In this document: positions 33,704 to 41,514 of the stretch, in pieces
Layout: each line of letters opens with the position of its first letter
How positions within the stretch are numbered: the stretch's first letter is position 1
DNA from: an uncultured Pseudoteredinibacter sp.
Lineage (GTDB): Bacteria > Pseudomonadota > Gammaproteobacteria > Pseudomonadales > Cellvibrionaceae
Direction of reading: 5' to 3'
NCBI RefSeq assembly: GCF_947502065.1
Contig: NZ_CANMYE010000001.1
Span: 620,001 to 684,000 of the forward strand
Length of the DNA: 64,000 nucleotides
Position numbers and translations under genes: made by a program
The notes under the pieces: model-generated
Databases searched by the model: none
Told to the model about the DNA's origin: nothing
What the model saw: the letters and a program-made list of their open reading frames with translations, nothing else

Positions 33704-33840
33704 GTGCGGATTTTATCGGATTCCTGCGGTGATAGAAAACGCCATTGTTGTCGCTGAGGCGTCTAGGCTCTCATTTTCGTCCTTTGACGTGTTTTGGAAA
33801 TTTTTTCGGTGTAGATATTACCGTTCTTGCGCCAACGGCA

Positions 33841-34072
33841 GGCATACCTCCCATCCATGGGCATCGCCATTCCTGCGCGTCCATGCGCTCACGGCATACC
33901 GCCCATCCATGGGCATCGCCGTTCCTGAGCATCCATGCGCCCACGGCATACCTCCCATCCATGGGCATCGCCGTTCCTACGCATCCCTGCGTCCACGGCA
34001 TACCTCCCATCCATGGGCATCGCCGTTTCTACGCATCCCTGCGTCTACGGCATACCTCCCATCCATGGGCAT
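33841..34072. repeat. 52-bp tandem repeat, 4.5 copies
   Basis: Full copies start at 33841, 33893, 33945 and 33997, each exactly 52 bp, with a partial 24-bp copy at 34049-34072. Each unit starts GGCATACCTCCCATCCATGG and contains the palindrome CCCATCCATGGG. Copies 3 and 4 also contain ACGCATCCCTGCGT. Copies differ mainly in the second half; copies 3 and 4 are nearly identical. The period is not a multiple of three, so it is not a protein repeat. It lies upstream of tusD and downstream of yccA. It is not CRISPR: there are no unique spacers. Confidence 0.92.
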
Positions 34073-34073
34073 A

Positions 34074-34100
34074 AAAAAGCCCAGCATTGCTGGGCTTTTT
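34074..34100. terminator. Terminator of yccA (bidirectional)
   Basis: AAAAAGCCCAGCA (34074-34086) and TGCTGGGCTTTTT (34088-34100) form a 13-bp stem with A and T tails on both sides. It ends the reverse-strand yccA transcript just beyond its stop and abuts the last tandem-repeat copy. Confidence 0.92.
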
Positions 34101-34131
34101 ACGAAGCGTTTTTGAAATACTTGGGTGACTA

Positions 34132-34812
34132 TTAGTCGTCGCCCATAACGCCAAAGATATGTAGCAAGCTGCTGAACAGATTGTAGATATCTAGGTAAAG
34201 CGCAGTGGTGGCCATGATGTAGTTACGCTCGCCACCGTTAACAATACGGCTGGTGTCGAATAGGATAAAGCCGGACATCAACAGCGCGACAACAGCGCTA
34301 ATCGCTAGCTGTGCACCTGGAATATGAACACCAAAGAAGCTTGCTACGAACAGCGCTAGCATGGCCACGATTGCAACGATAAGGCCGGTCATTAAGAAAC
34401 CACCCATAAAGCTAAAATCTTTCTTGGTGGTCAGTACATAGGCAGATAGGCCAAAGAATACCAGGGCCGTAGTGCCTAGGGCTTGGAAGATAATTTGGCT
34501 GCCGCCACTCACGGCCATGTAGTGGTTGATGATTGGGCCTAGAGAGGCGCCCAATAAGCCGGTGAAGCCGAATACAACGTAAATGCCCGCGCTGCTATTA
34601 GCTGTACGTGGTAGTACGAACCATACAAGCGCTAGGGCGCCTAATGACATAATTAAGGAAACGCCACGACCAAGGCCCATGGCCATGGATAAGCCGCAGG
34701 TTAATGCGCTAAATGCTAAGGTCATGCCTAGTAACATGTAGGTATTGCGCAAAACCTTGCTGACTTCAAAACTGCTGTTCTGAGCCTGGGCGCTGCTATA
34801 GATTTCTTGCAT
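34132..34812 (-). CDS. yccA: Bax inhibitor-1/YccA family membrane protein
   Basis: 226 residues from the ATG complementary to 34810-34812, preceded on its strand by AAGGAGA. Seven transmembrane segments run from about residue 25 to the end (for example NTYMLLGMTLAFSALTCGLSM, VSLIMSLGALALVWFVLP and GGFLMTGLIVAIVAMLALFV). The C-terminal signature YIMATTALYLDIYNLFSSLL is typical of YccA. In E. coli this inner-membrane protein is an FtsH substrate that modulates its activity. The tusE, yccA and tRNA-Ser(UGA) neighbourhood is also seen in E. coli. Confidence 0.94.
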   Translation of the reverse strand: MQEIYSSAQAQNSSFEVSKVLRNTYMLLGMTLAFSALTCGLSMAMGLGRGVSLIMSLGALALVWFVLPRTANSSAGIYVVFGFTGLLGASLGPIINHYMAVSGGSQIIFQALGTTALVFFGLSAYVLTTKKDFSFMGGFLMTGLIVAIVAMLALFVASFFGVHIPGAQLAISAVVALLMSGFILFDTSRIVNGGERNYIMATTALYLDIYNLFSSLLHIFGVMGDD

Positions 34813-35022
34813 GGAAATTCTCCTTGGTATCATCGCTGGTCTTAGAAAGACCCAATCAGCCTTAATAATAGGGCAGCTGGCAGTGAAGTTCTAGCCCCAA
34901 AAGCGGTTAAGTTATGCTAAAAAACCGTTGGTTTTTCAAGGGCTTGTAATATTACTGTAGCGTCTATCAGGCTTATAGCTTTCTTTGACACGAAAACGCG
35001 TCATAAAGTTCTGCGGGATGAA

Positions 35023-35101
35023 CGCAAATGACCTTGGGGCCATTTGCGCCCTGCGGGCGTCGTCGCTGTGCTCCTTGTTCAAAATGCTCAATCGCATTTT
35101 G
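35023..35101. repeat. Cluster of three short palindromes
   Basis: CGCAAATG/CATTTGCG (35023-35030/35041-35048), CGCCC/GGGCG (35047-35051/35055-35059) and CAAAATGC/GCATTTTG (35080-35087/35094-35101) follow one another. They form part of a gene-free stretch between yccA (start 34812) and tRNA-Ser. The look is that of a dispersed palindromic element. Confidence 0.6.
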
Positions 35102-35130
35102 TCGAACCGTCAGGCTTCTCTCACACCCAA

Positions 35131-35200
35131 GCCCCACCGCCATATACAAAAAAACCCCAGTACTTCCGTACTGAGGTTTTTTTGTATATGGCGGTGGGGC
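35131..35200. repeat. 33-bp inverted repeat containing tRNA-Ser 3' end and terminator
   Basis: The arms 35131-35163 and 35168-35200 match at 32 of 33 positions around TTCC. The right arm, read on the - strand, is the last bases of tRNA-Ser(UGA) with its CCA, then the terminator. The left arm therefore repeats the tRNA 3' acceptor strand, CCA and downstream sequence in opposite orientation. Confidence 0.88.
35151..35183. terminator. Terminator of tRNA-Ser (bidirectional)
   Basis: AAAACCCCAGTAC and GTACTGAGGTTTT (one mismatch) with loop TTCC, with A-run and T-run on the two sides. It lies six bases past the tRNA-Ser CCA on the - strand. Confidence 0.88.
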
Positions 35201-35276
35201 AGGGATTCGAACCCTGGGAGCTATTACACTCAACGGTTTTCAAGACCGCCGCTTTCGACCACTCAGCCACCCCACC
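35189..35276 (-). tRNA. tRNA-Ser(UGA)
   Basis: An 88-base class II tRNA read on the - strand, including CCA. The acceptor GGTGGGG pairs with CCCCACC. The D arm is GGCTGAGTGGTCGAAAGC. The anticodon stem CGGT/ACCG encloses loop CTTGAAA with anticodon TGA, reading UCA/UCN serine codons. The long variable arm TTGAGTGTAATAGCTC and the T arm CAGGGTTCGAATCCCTG complete it. It lies upstream of yccA on the same strand but is separated by a strong terminator. Confidence 0.97.
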
Positions 35277-35337
35277 GGAAGGCCGCTATTATACATAGGG
35301 CGAATCCAAGTACAAGATGCTAAACCATTATTTTTTA

Positions 35338-35376
35338 TAGAAAAAAGGCCATTGTTCTTTAAGAACAATGGCCTTT
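35338..35376 (-). terminator. Terminator of rne
   Basis: AAAGGCCATTGTTCTT (35344-35359) and AAGAACAATGGCCTTT (35361-35376) are perfect 16-base arms. On the - strand they are followed by a TTTTTT run. It lies 30 bases past the rne stop. Confidence 0.94.
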
Positions 35377-35405
35377 AGAGGCTTTTTAATCAATGTGATT
35401 AAAAT

Positions 35406-38400
35406 TTAGCTGGCTTTCGGGCCGCGAGGATCATTTGCTGCGCGGGCTAACGGGCGCGGATCGTGATTAATCGGTGAAGGCTCGGCAGTATCTAAGGCTT
35501 GGCCAAGATACGCTTTGGCTTGAACAGATTGCACGCTAACACTCACAGGTTGTGGGTTTAAGCGCGGGTCGTTGCTTGGGCGGGTGTATTCACGCTTAGC
35601 GGTGGCCGTTTCCTCGTTGCTAGCTGCCACTTCTTGCTGTGGTTCCTCTGCCAATTCGCTTGCAGCTTTTGCTACCGCTGGCGCGGTATTTTCTGCAGCC
35701 GCTTCGTTGGCATCGAAATTAAGCTCGCCCTGGGTTTCAGCAGAAGTTTCGGAGCTTGCTTGGGATGCGCTTGCAGCTGTCTCTTCAGAGCCGATTTGCT
35801 CGGCAGGCTCTTTGCTTTCAGTTGCTGCAACTTCAGTAGCTTCTACGGCTGTCTCTTGGCTGGCTTCCTCAGCTTGAGCAAGCTTTTCACCTAAGGCTTC
35901 TTCGACCGGTTGTTGCTTGGCTTTGGTTTCTTCATCAGCTCGAACCTTGGCGTCAATGGCGGCGGCAAGTTGCTGCTCCAAGTCGACGTTTTGCTGCTCA
36001 TCGGCTGGCGCAGCAGGGCTTTGAGATTCCTGCTTAGCTTTCGGTTCTTCCTCGGTCAGCGCGGCTACTGCGGTAGCGGCCGCTAAAGCTGTCGCGGCTA
36101 CGGCTGCGGGCGCCTGGCTGTCAGCCGGTGCTGGTTTGGCGTCAGCCTTGGGCTGTTTTGGCTTGGCAGCTGTCTGGGGCTTTTCGGCTTTTGCCGTATC
36201 GGCTTTGGCTTCTGCTTTTCCTGTTTCTGGCGCTTGGGTGGCCGCGTTGCCTTGCTCGGTATTTCCTTCCGCGTTGCGGTTTTCACCTTTTCCACGACGG
36301 CGTTGCTGAGGGCGGCCACGACGATTGCTAGGACGCTTCGCAGGACGATTTTCGTCGTTGCTACTTTCGTCTTTATCTTGCTTGTTAGGCTCGTTTACCG
36401 CTTTGTTGTCGTTATTGCGCTCATTGCGGTCGTTATTGCGGTCATTGTTACGACCGCGGCGGTTGCGGCGGTTCCCACGACCTTCATTGCTACGCTCCTG
36501 TTGGCGATCGTTATTTTCTGCCTCAGGGCGATCTTGATTGCGCTTGTTCTTATCGCGATTTTTATTGCGGTTATCGCGACTGTTCTCGCTCTTGTTGCTG
36601 CGGTTATCGTCACGATTGTTGCGGTTGTCGTCGCGATTTTTACCTTGGCCGTTGCGGTTGCGGTTGTTGCGATTATTACGGTTGCGATTGTTCTGGTTGC
36701 CGCGACCTTTGCGCTTATTGTTGTTAGACTTTTTCTTGTCTTTTTCATCGCTGCTGAATAAGCCAGCAAGCGCGCTTAAGAGTTTGCTGATTAAGCCTGG
36801 CTCTTTCTTTTCTTCAGCTTTAGGTGCGGGTTGGCTTGGCGCTACAAACTGTACGGCTGGCTTGTTAACCGGTGCTGCTTTATCAGCAGGTTTGGTGTCC
36901 TCTGATACTTCTTCATTGCCAGTTGTGATCTTGTAGCTGGTTTCAACTGTTACCGCCTCATCATCGCGAAGGCGTTGAACGTCGAAGTGAGGAGTGACCA
37001 TATCGGCATCAGGTACGATAACGACACGGGTCTCATTACGCTGCTCGATAGCTGAGATCGTGGAGCGTTTTTCATTAAGTAGATAGGTCGCCACAGCTAC
37101 CGGAGCAATAGTGCGAATTTCAGCGCTACGCTCTTTTTTCGCTTCTTCTTCAACTAAGCGAAGAATAGATAGTGCAAGTGATTTGGTTCCTCGGATAGTA
37201 CCTTGACCGCTACAGCGAGGGCATACCTTAGAAGTGGTTTCTCCAAGCGATGGTCGTAGGCGTTGGCGTGACATTTCTAGTAAGCCAAAGCGAGAAATGC
37301 GACCGACTTGGACTCGGGCTCGGTCCATATTCAGCGCTTCGCGCATGCGGTTTTCAACTTCACGCTGGTTACGAGCCGGTTGCATATCGATGAAGTCGAT
37401 AACGACTAAGCCGCCCATATCACGTAAGCGTAGCTGGCGAGCAATTTCATCGGCTGCTTCTAAGTTGGTTTGCAATGCCGTTTCTTCGATATCGCCGCCT
37501 TTAGTTGCGCGCGAGGAGTTGATGTCGATAGAGATCAACGCTTCTGTAACGTCGATTACAATCGAGCCACCTGATGGCAGCTTAACTTCACGCTCAAAGG
37601 CGGTCTCGATTTGGCTTTCAATCTGATAGCGATTGAATAGAGGGATATCGTCTTCGTAATATTTAATTTTGCTGTGATAATTTGGCATAAAGTGCGAGAT
37701 AAACACTTGAACCAAATCATAGGCTTCGCGGTTATCAACCACGACTTCGCCAATGTCCGGACGTAAATAGTCACGAATGGCGCGGATGATGACATTGCTT
37801 TCTTGGAATAAGAAAGCTGGGGCGGTTTCATTGTCTGCCTCAGTTCTGAGCTTACTCCATAGATTCAGTAGATTGTCTAAATCCCACTGCAGCTCTTCAG
37901 AGCTGCGGCCTACGCCAGCTGTGCGGACAATGATGCCCATGCCCTGCGGTACTTCGATAGATGAAAGCGCTTCACGCAGTTCACTGCGATCATCGCCATC
38001 AATACGGCGTGAAATGCCGCCGGCACGCGGGTTGTTTGGCATTAATACAAGATAGCGGCCCGCTAGGCTAACAAATGTTGTCAGGGCTGCACCTTTGTTA
38101 CCGCGCTCTTCTTTTTCAATCTGAACGATAACTTCCATGCCTTCTTTAACCACATCTTTAATCTTAATGCGGCCTTCGATGTCTTTAGGCTGTTTGAGGA
38201 AATATTCGCGGGAGATTTCTTTAAGAGGAAGGAAGCCGTGACGTTCAGCGCCGTAGTCTACAAACGCGGCCTCAAGGCTTGGTTCGATGCGGGTAATTTT
38301 ACCCTTATAAATATTTGCTTTTTTCTGTTCGCGGGTGCGATTTTCAATATCAAGATCGTATAGCCATTGGCCATCGACAAGTGCTACGCGCAGCTCTTCT

Positions 38401-38432
38401 GGCTGTGTAGCGTTGATTAACATTCTCTTCAT
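35406..38432 (-). CDS. rne: Ribonuclease E
   Basis: 1008 residues. The essential endonuclease for rRNA processing and mRNA decay. The catalytic half (about 1-510) has the S1 domain near 36-120 ([18 protein letters not shown]), the metal-binding Asp motifs [12 protein letters not shown] and [14 protein letters not shown], and the zinc-link CPRCSGQG. The scaffold half begins with a short segment [15 protein letters not shown] that could be a membrane-binding helix. It continues with an Asn/Arg-rich stretch (about 560-720) and a Glu/Ala/Gln-rich tail ending [20 protein letters not shown]. It has a long 5' region and its own terminator. Confidence 0.97.
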   Translation of the reverse strand: MKRMLINATQPEELRVALVDGQWLYDLDIENRTREQKKANIYKGKITRIEPSLEAAFVDYGAERHGFLPLKEISREYFLKQPKDIEGRIKIKDVVKEGMEVIVQIEKEERGNKGAALTTFVSLAGRYLVLMPNNPRAGGISRRIDGDDRSELREALSSIEVPQGMGIIVRTAGVGRSSEELQWDLDNLLNLWSKLRTEADNETAPAFLFQESNVIIRAIRDYLRPDIGEVVVDNREAYDLVQVFISHFMPNYHSKIKYYEDDIPLFNRYQIESQIETAFEREVKLPSGGSIVIDVTEALISIDINSSRATKGGDIEETALQTNLEAADEIARQLRLRDMGGLVVIDFIDMQPARNQREVENRMREALNMDRARVQVGRISRFGLLEMSRQRLRPSLGETTSKVCPRCSGQGTIRGTKSLALSILRLVEEEAKKERSAEIRTIAPVAVATYLLNEKRSTISAIEQRNETRVVIVPDADMVTPHFDVQRLRDDEAVTVETSYKITTGNEEVSEDTKPADKAAPVNKPAVQFVAPSQPAPKAEEKKEPGLISKLLSALAGLFSSDEKDKKKSNNNKRKGRGNQNNRNRNNRNNRNRNGQGKNRDDNRNNRDDNRSNKSENSRDNRNKNRDKNKRNQDRPEAENNDRQQERSNEGRGNRRNRRGRNNDRNNDRNERNNDNKAVNEPNKQDKDESSNDENRPAKRPSNRRGRPQQRRRGKGENRNAEGNTEQGNAATQAPETGKAEAKADTAKAEKPQTAAKPKQPKADAKPAPADSQAPAAVAATALAAATAVAALTEEEPKAKQESQSPAAPADEQQNVDLEQQLAAAIDAKVRADEETKAKQQPVEEALGEKLAQAEEASQETAVEATEVAATESKEPAEQIGSEETAASASQASSETSAETQGELNFDANEAAAENTAPAVAKAASELAEEPQQEVAASNEETATAKREYTRPSNDPRLNPQPVSVSVQSVQAKAYLGQALDTAEPSPINHDPRPLARAANDPRGPKAS

Positions 38433-39327
38433 GGTGTTCCTACCATTGCTGCACGGGCATAGGTAGAACTATGGACGAGGTTGTGCTTAAGATAGCAACA
38501 CAGGCCCACAGGCCCTGTGTTTACGCACTTTAGTTAAAGCTCAGTGCTCTGGTTACAGCTCATAGCAAGCCTATGCCTGTTAGGGGGGTAGCGCCTATTT
38601 ATGGCGACGTTTAGCCCCTTTAGCTATGGCGGTTTTACTTAACCGCTGGCCACCTTTGAGGTGGTGCTGCACCTTGTGCATTCTCTAAACTTCTGCGCTG
38701 ATGCCTAAAAAGTAGCAATCATACTGCTTATCAAGAACAAGCCGGTCTTTAGGTATTGGCTTGCTTGGCTTTTTCTGTTGCCTGCTTTGTTAATGCAGTC
38801 ATCAGCGTATAAAACTTCGTCAACAGATCTACTCAGCGCCACGCGCTGTTACTTCATTATCTATCCGCTGGAGTAAGCCGCAGCTAAAACTCGGGGATAG
38901 GCCTTAAGACAATCTGCTTTTGCAGATGTCACTGTTGAATCATGTGCAGTCGCCACTGGCTAACTGCTTGGCCCATATAGAGAGCCTGTTTGGCGGTATT
39001 TTCTGGGAGGATCTGGCGCCAATCTATGCCTGTTATACCCGCTTGGGGTAATTCTCATCTTTAGTACAGCCTATACATCATCTTTCATAGGCTGCTGTGG
39101 ATTTTAAGCTCCTCACTTATTAAAGGTAGCACTTCCACGAACAGGCGCGCCGGACTTGTCCGAAAACCAGCCCAAACTGCTTGGCGAGTATAGCCCCTTG
39201 CCCCTTGCCCTGCAAATATAAGTGCTTTGAGCTTGTTGTGCAGTTATCTGCTAAGATGGCCGGCTTTTGATTACAAAGACGATTTGTCGTCTAAATACCT
39301 TATTTCGAACGTATAAAGGAAGGTTGA
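38433..39327. other. Divergent rne/rluC intergenic region with hairpins
   Basis: 895 bases with no supported gene. On the rne side it probably encodes the rne 5' UTR, which in E. coli is long and folds to allow RNase E to cut its own mRNA. Visible stems are ACACAGG/CCTGTGT (38498-38504/38514-38520), CGCC/GGCG (38592-38595/38603-38606) inside a GGGG/CCCC pair, and CCACCT/AGGTGG (38650-38655/38659-38664). Closer to rluC, only a short CGGAC/GTCCG hairpin was seen. No promoter pair stood out on either strand. Confidence 0.6.
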
Positions 39328-40290
39328 GTGGATTCCGCTGATATTGGCCGCAAAGTGGTATTGCTTGAAATTGATGCCGATCAGGCGGGGCAGCGCGTGG
39401 ATAACTTTTTGGCGGCACGCCTTAAGGGAGTACCGCGTTCGCGAATATATCGCTTGCTGCGTAAAGGTGAGGTACGTGTTAATAAAAAACGTATCAAGCC
39501 AGAGTATAAGTTAGCTGCTGCTGATGTGGTACGTATTCCACCGGTAACCCTAAAAGAACAGGCGCCACAAGCAGCGGTAAGTCAGTCCATGGGGCGTTTG
39601 CTCGAAAACTCCATTTTGCTGGAATTGCCAGGTTTATTGGTGGTAAATAAACCGGCCGGTTTAGCGGTGCATGGTGGTAGTGGTGTAAACCTAGGTTTAA
39701 TTGAGTCGCTGAGGCAGCTACGGCCTAATGACCGCTATTTGGAATTGGTGCACCGTTTAGATCGTGATACCTCAGGTTGTATATTAATAGCCCGCAAGCG
39801 CAGTATGTTGCGTTATTTACAAGAAGAGCTTCGTCAGCGCCGTAATATCCAAAAATTTTACCAGGCCCTAGTTATTGGGCAGTGGTCAAAACGTAAGCAG
39901 TATGTAGACGCGCCTTTATTGCGTATAGAAGTAGCAGGCGGCAATCGAATTGTTAAGGTCTCACCTGAAGGCAAGGCCAGTCGAACAGAATTTAAAGTCC
40001 TACGTCGTTTTGATGGCTTCAGTCTAATACAAGCCAAACCGGTGACAGGGCGGACCCATCAAATCCGTGTGCATGCCCAATCGCAAGGGCATGCTTTGTT
40101 GGGGGATGAAAAATACGGCGACGATGAGCTTAACCTTCAAATGCGCAAGCAAGGCTTCAAGCGCCTATTTCTTCACGCAGCAGCCCTACAGTTTACCTTG
40201 CCAGACGAAGAACAGCCGCGGCTTGTTGAGGCGCCACTGTGGCCCGATCTAGCCGAGCCGCTGGCAAAGCTACAAGAGATACCTCTATAG
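39328..40290 (+). CDS. rluC: 23S rRNA pseudouridine(955/2504/2580) synthase
   Basis: 320 residues from a GTG at 39328, preceded by AAGGAAGG at 39317-39323. An N-terminal S4 RNA-binding domain (about 16-76: GQRVDNFLAARLKGVPRSRIY, then LLRKGEVRVNKKR) is followed by the RluA-type synthase domain. The catalytic Asp is in VHRLDRDTSGCILIARK near 138-154. KPVTGRTHQIRVHAQSQGH and LFLHAAALQF are also typical. It modifies three uridines near the peptidyl-transferase centre. The pairing with divergent rne and the downstream HAD gene is conserved in relatives. Confidence 0.95.
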   Translation: MDSADIGRKVVLLEIDADQAGQRVDNFLAARLKGVPRSRIYRLLRKGEVRVNKKRIKPEYKLAAADVVRIPPVTLKEQAPQAAVSQSMGRLLENSILLELPGLLVVNKPAGLAVHGGSGVNLGLIESLRQLRPNDRYLELVHRLDRDTSGCILIARKRSMLRYLQEELRQRRNIQKFYQALVIGQWSKRKQYVDAPLLRIEVAGGNRIVKVSPEGKASRTEFKVLRRFDGFSLIQAKPVTGRTHQIRVHAQSQGHALLGDEKYGDDELNLQMRKQGFKRLFLHAAALQFTLPDEEQPRLVEAPLWPDLAEPLAKLQEIPL

Positions 40291-40381
40291 TTGTTTCAAG
40301 TAGCGTAAACGAATTTAATGCTTGGCAGTGTAAGCAAGGTCAGCATAAATCTAGATGTCATTGTAAATAGGAACCCTTTAA

Positions 40382-41029
40382 ATGCTGTGTATTTTCGATT
40401 GGGATGGGACGCTCAGTAATTCAGCTGACAAAATTGTAAGTTGCATGCAGTTAGCCGCAGATGATGCCAAGCTACCAGAGTTGCCGGGCTCACAAGTGCA
40501 GAAAATTATTGGCTTGGGTTTGCCTGAAGCTATTAGCACGCTATACCCCGAAGGTAGCCAAGCCCAGTGGGATACCATGCGTGAAATGTATTCCTCCCAC
40601 TACATTAAGGCCGATCAAATACCAGCGCCGTTATTTGACGGTGTTATTGAAGGCTTAGAAAAGCTAAAAAGTAATGGTTTCACTTTGGCGGTTGCTACCG
40701 GAAAAAGCCGCAGAGGCCTGGATCGGGTTTTAGCTCGTTTAGAGATGGAAGACTACTTCCATGGCAGCCGCTGCGCCGATGAAACTCGCTCTAAACCCCA
40801 CCCCTTAATGTTAGAGGAGCTACTTACGGAGTTTGGCCGTCCAGCGCAACAATCGGTGATGGTTGGAGATACAAGTTTTGATCTGGCAATGGCTGAGGCA
40901 ATAGACATGCCTCGTATTGGTGTGAGTTATGGAGTGCATGAGGTGGATGTACTACACCAACACAAGCCCGATTTGATCGCTGATCATTTTGATGAAGTCA
41001 TTGATTGGGTGTTGCAGGCTAACTCCTAA
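40382..41029 (+). CDS. HAD-superfamily hydrolase, phosphoglycolate-phosphatase-like
   Basis: 215 residues. All four HAD motifs are present: FDWDGTLSNS at 5-14 (nucleophile Asp and acid Asp), ATGKSRRGLDRV near 104-115, the Lys in ETRSKPHPLML near 136-146, and MVGDTSFDLAMAEA near 160-173. The small helical cap (about 15-85) makes it a subclass I enzyme like Gph and its relatives. The substrate is a small phosphate ester of unknown identity. It follows rluC at 91 bases, an arrangement kept in related genomes. Confidence 0.9.
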   Translation: MLCIFDWDGTLSNSADKIVSCMQLAADDAKLPELPGSQVQKIIGLGLPEAISTLYPEGSQAQWDTMREMYSSHYIKADQIPAPLFDGVIEGLEKLKSNGFTLAVATGKSRRGLDRVLARLEMEDYFHGSRCADETRSKPHPLMLEELLTEFGRPAQQSVMVGDTSFDLAMAEAIDMPRIGVSYGVHEVDVLHQHKPDLIADHFDEVIDWVLQANS

Positions 41030-41101
41030 ATTTGCCTACTTATTACCATTAGCCTGTCCGTGGCCTTGTAGCCTTAAATATAGAATTCACAGAGTATTTC
41101 C

Positions 41102-41428
41102 ATGCAACTACTAATAGCCTGTCATGATGAAGAGCTTCTAGAGCACAAATCCGAGCTGGATGAACAGCTGGAAACTTGGGTCAAGGATAATGAACATTTT
41201 TCCACGGTTTTGGATGAGCGATCGTGCGCATTATTGGTGCAGGTGAAAAAGGCTGAGCAATTGAAGTTGCCTTTAAATTTCCTGTACAAAATGGCCAAAC
41301 AGTACAAGCTAGAGTTTGCGATTTGTCAGCTTGATGAAGAAAGTAGCGAGTGGGAAGAAGTTTGTTACTTCGGCAATGAAGAAGGTAGGCCTGATATTTT
41401 TGAAGTTGCTTGTTATGTAGGTTTGTAG
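41102..41428 (+). CDS. Small cytoplasmic protein of unknown function
   Basis: 108 residues, acidic, without signal peptide or membrane segment. Its pattern is mixed alpha/beta: MQLLIACHDEELLEHKSELD, CALLVQVKKAEQLKLPLNFLYKM, then KLEFAICQLDEESSEWEEVCYFG and FEVACYVGL. Five Cys are scattered without a metal-binding pattern. The gene has a normal ATG and the same codon style as its neighbours. It lies 72 bases after the HAD gene, so it may share its transcript. I do not recognise the family. Confidence 0.65.
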   Translation: MQLLIACHDEELLEHKSELDEQLETWVKDNEHFSTVLDERSCALLVQVKKAEQLKLPLNFLYKMAKQYKLEFAICQLDEESSEWEEVCYFGNEEGRPDIFEVACYVGL

Positions 41429-41481
41429 CAGTTGCGTAGATTGTGATTCAGGCCTTTCTGGTATATCCCAGAGTGAGAAAA

Positions 41482-41507
41482 TGGCAGGCGAATATTGACA
41501 CCTGCCA
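41482..41507. terminator. Weak hairpin between convergent genes
   Basis: TGGCAGG (41482-41488) and CCTGCCA (41501-41507) pair around a 12-base loop, eight bases from the stop of the RND gene. There is no clear T-run, so terminator strength is doubtful. Confidence 0.5.
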
Positions 41508-41514
41508 CTTCAAG

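Noticed and set aside
33841..34072. CRISPR array
   Set aside because: The whole 52-bp unit repeats with no unique spacers and no cas gene is present.
33702..34115. Forward frames reading through the 52-bp repeats
   Set aside because: The period is not a multiple of three, several frames are open by chance because the unit lacks stops, and no ribosome-binding sequence precedes them.
34985..35323. Small forward frames ending in tRNA-Ser
   Set aside because: They read through a terminator and the antisense of a tRNA, a common artefact; no homology-like pattern.
36128..36936. Long forward frames opposite rne
   Set aside because: They arise from the low-complexity Asn/Arg and Ala/Glu coding of the RNase E tail and are antisense artefacts.
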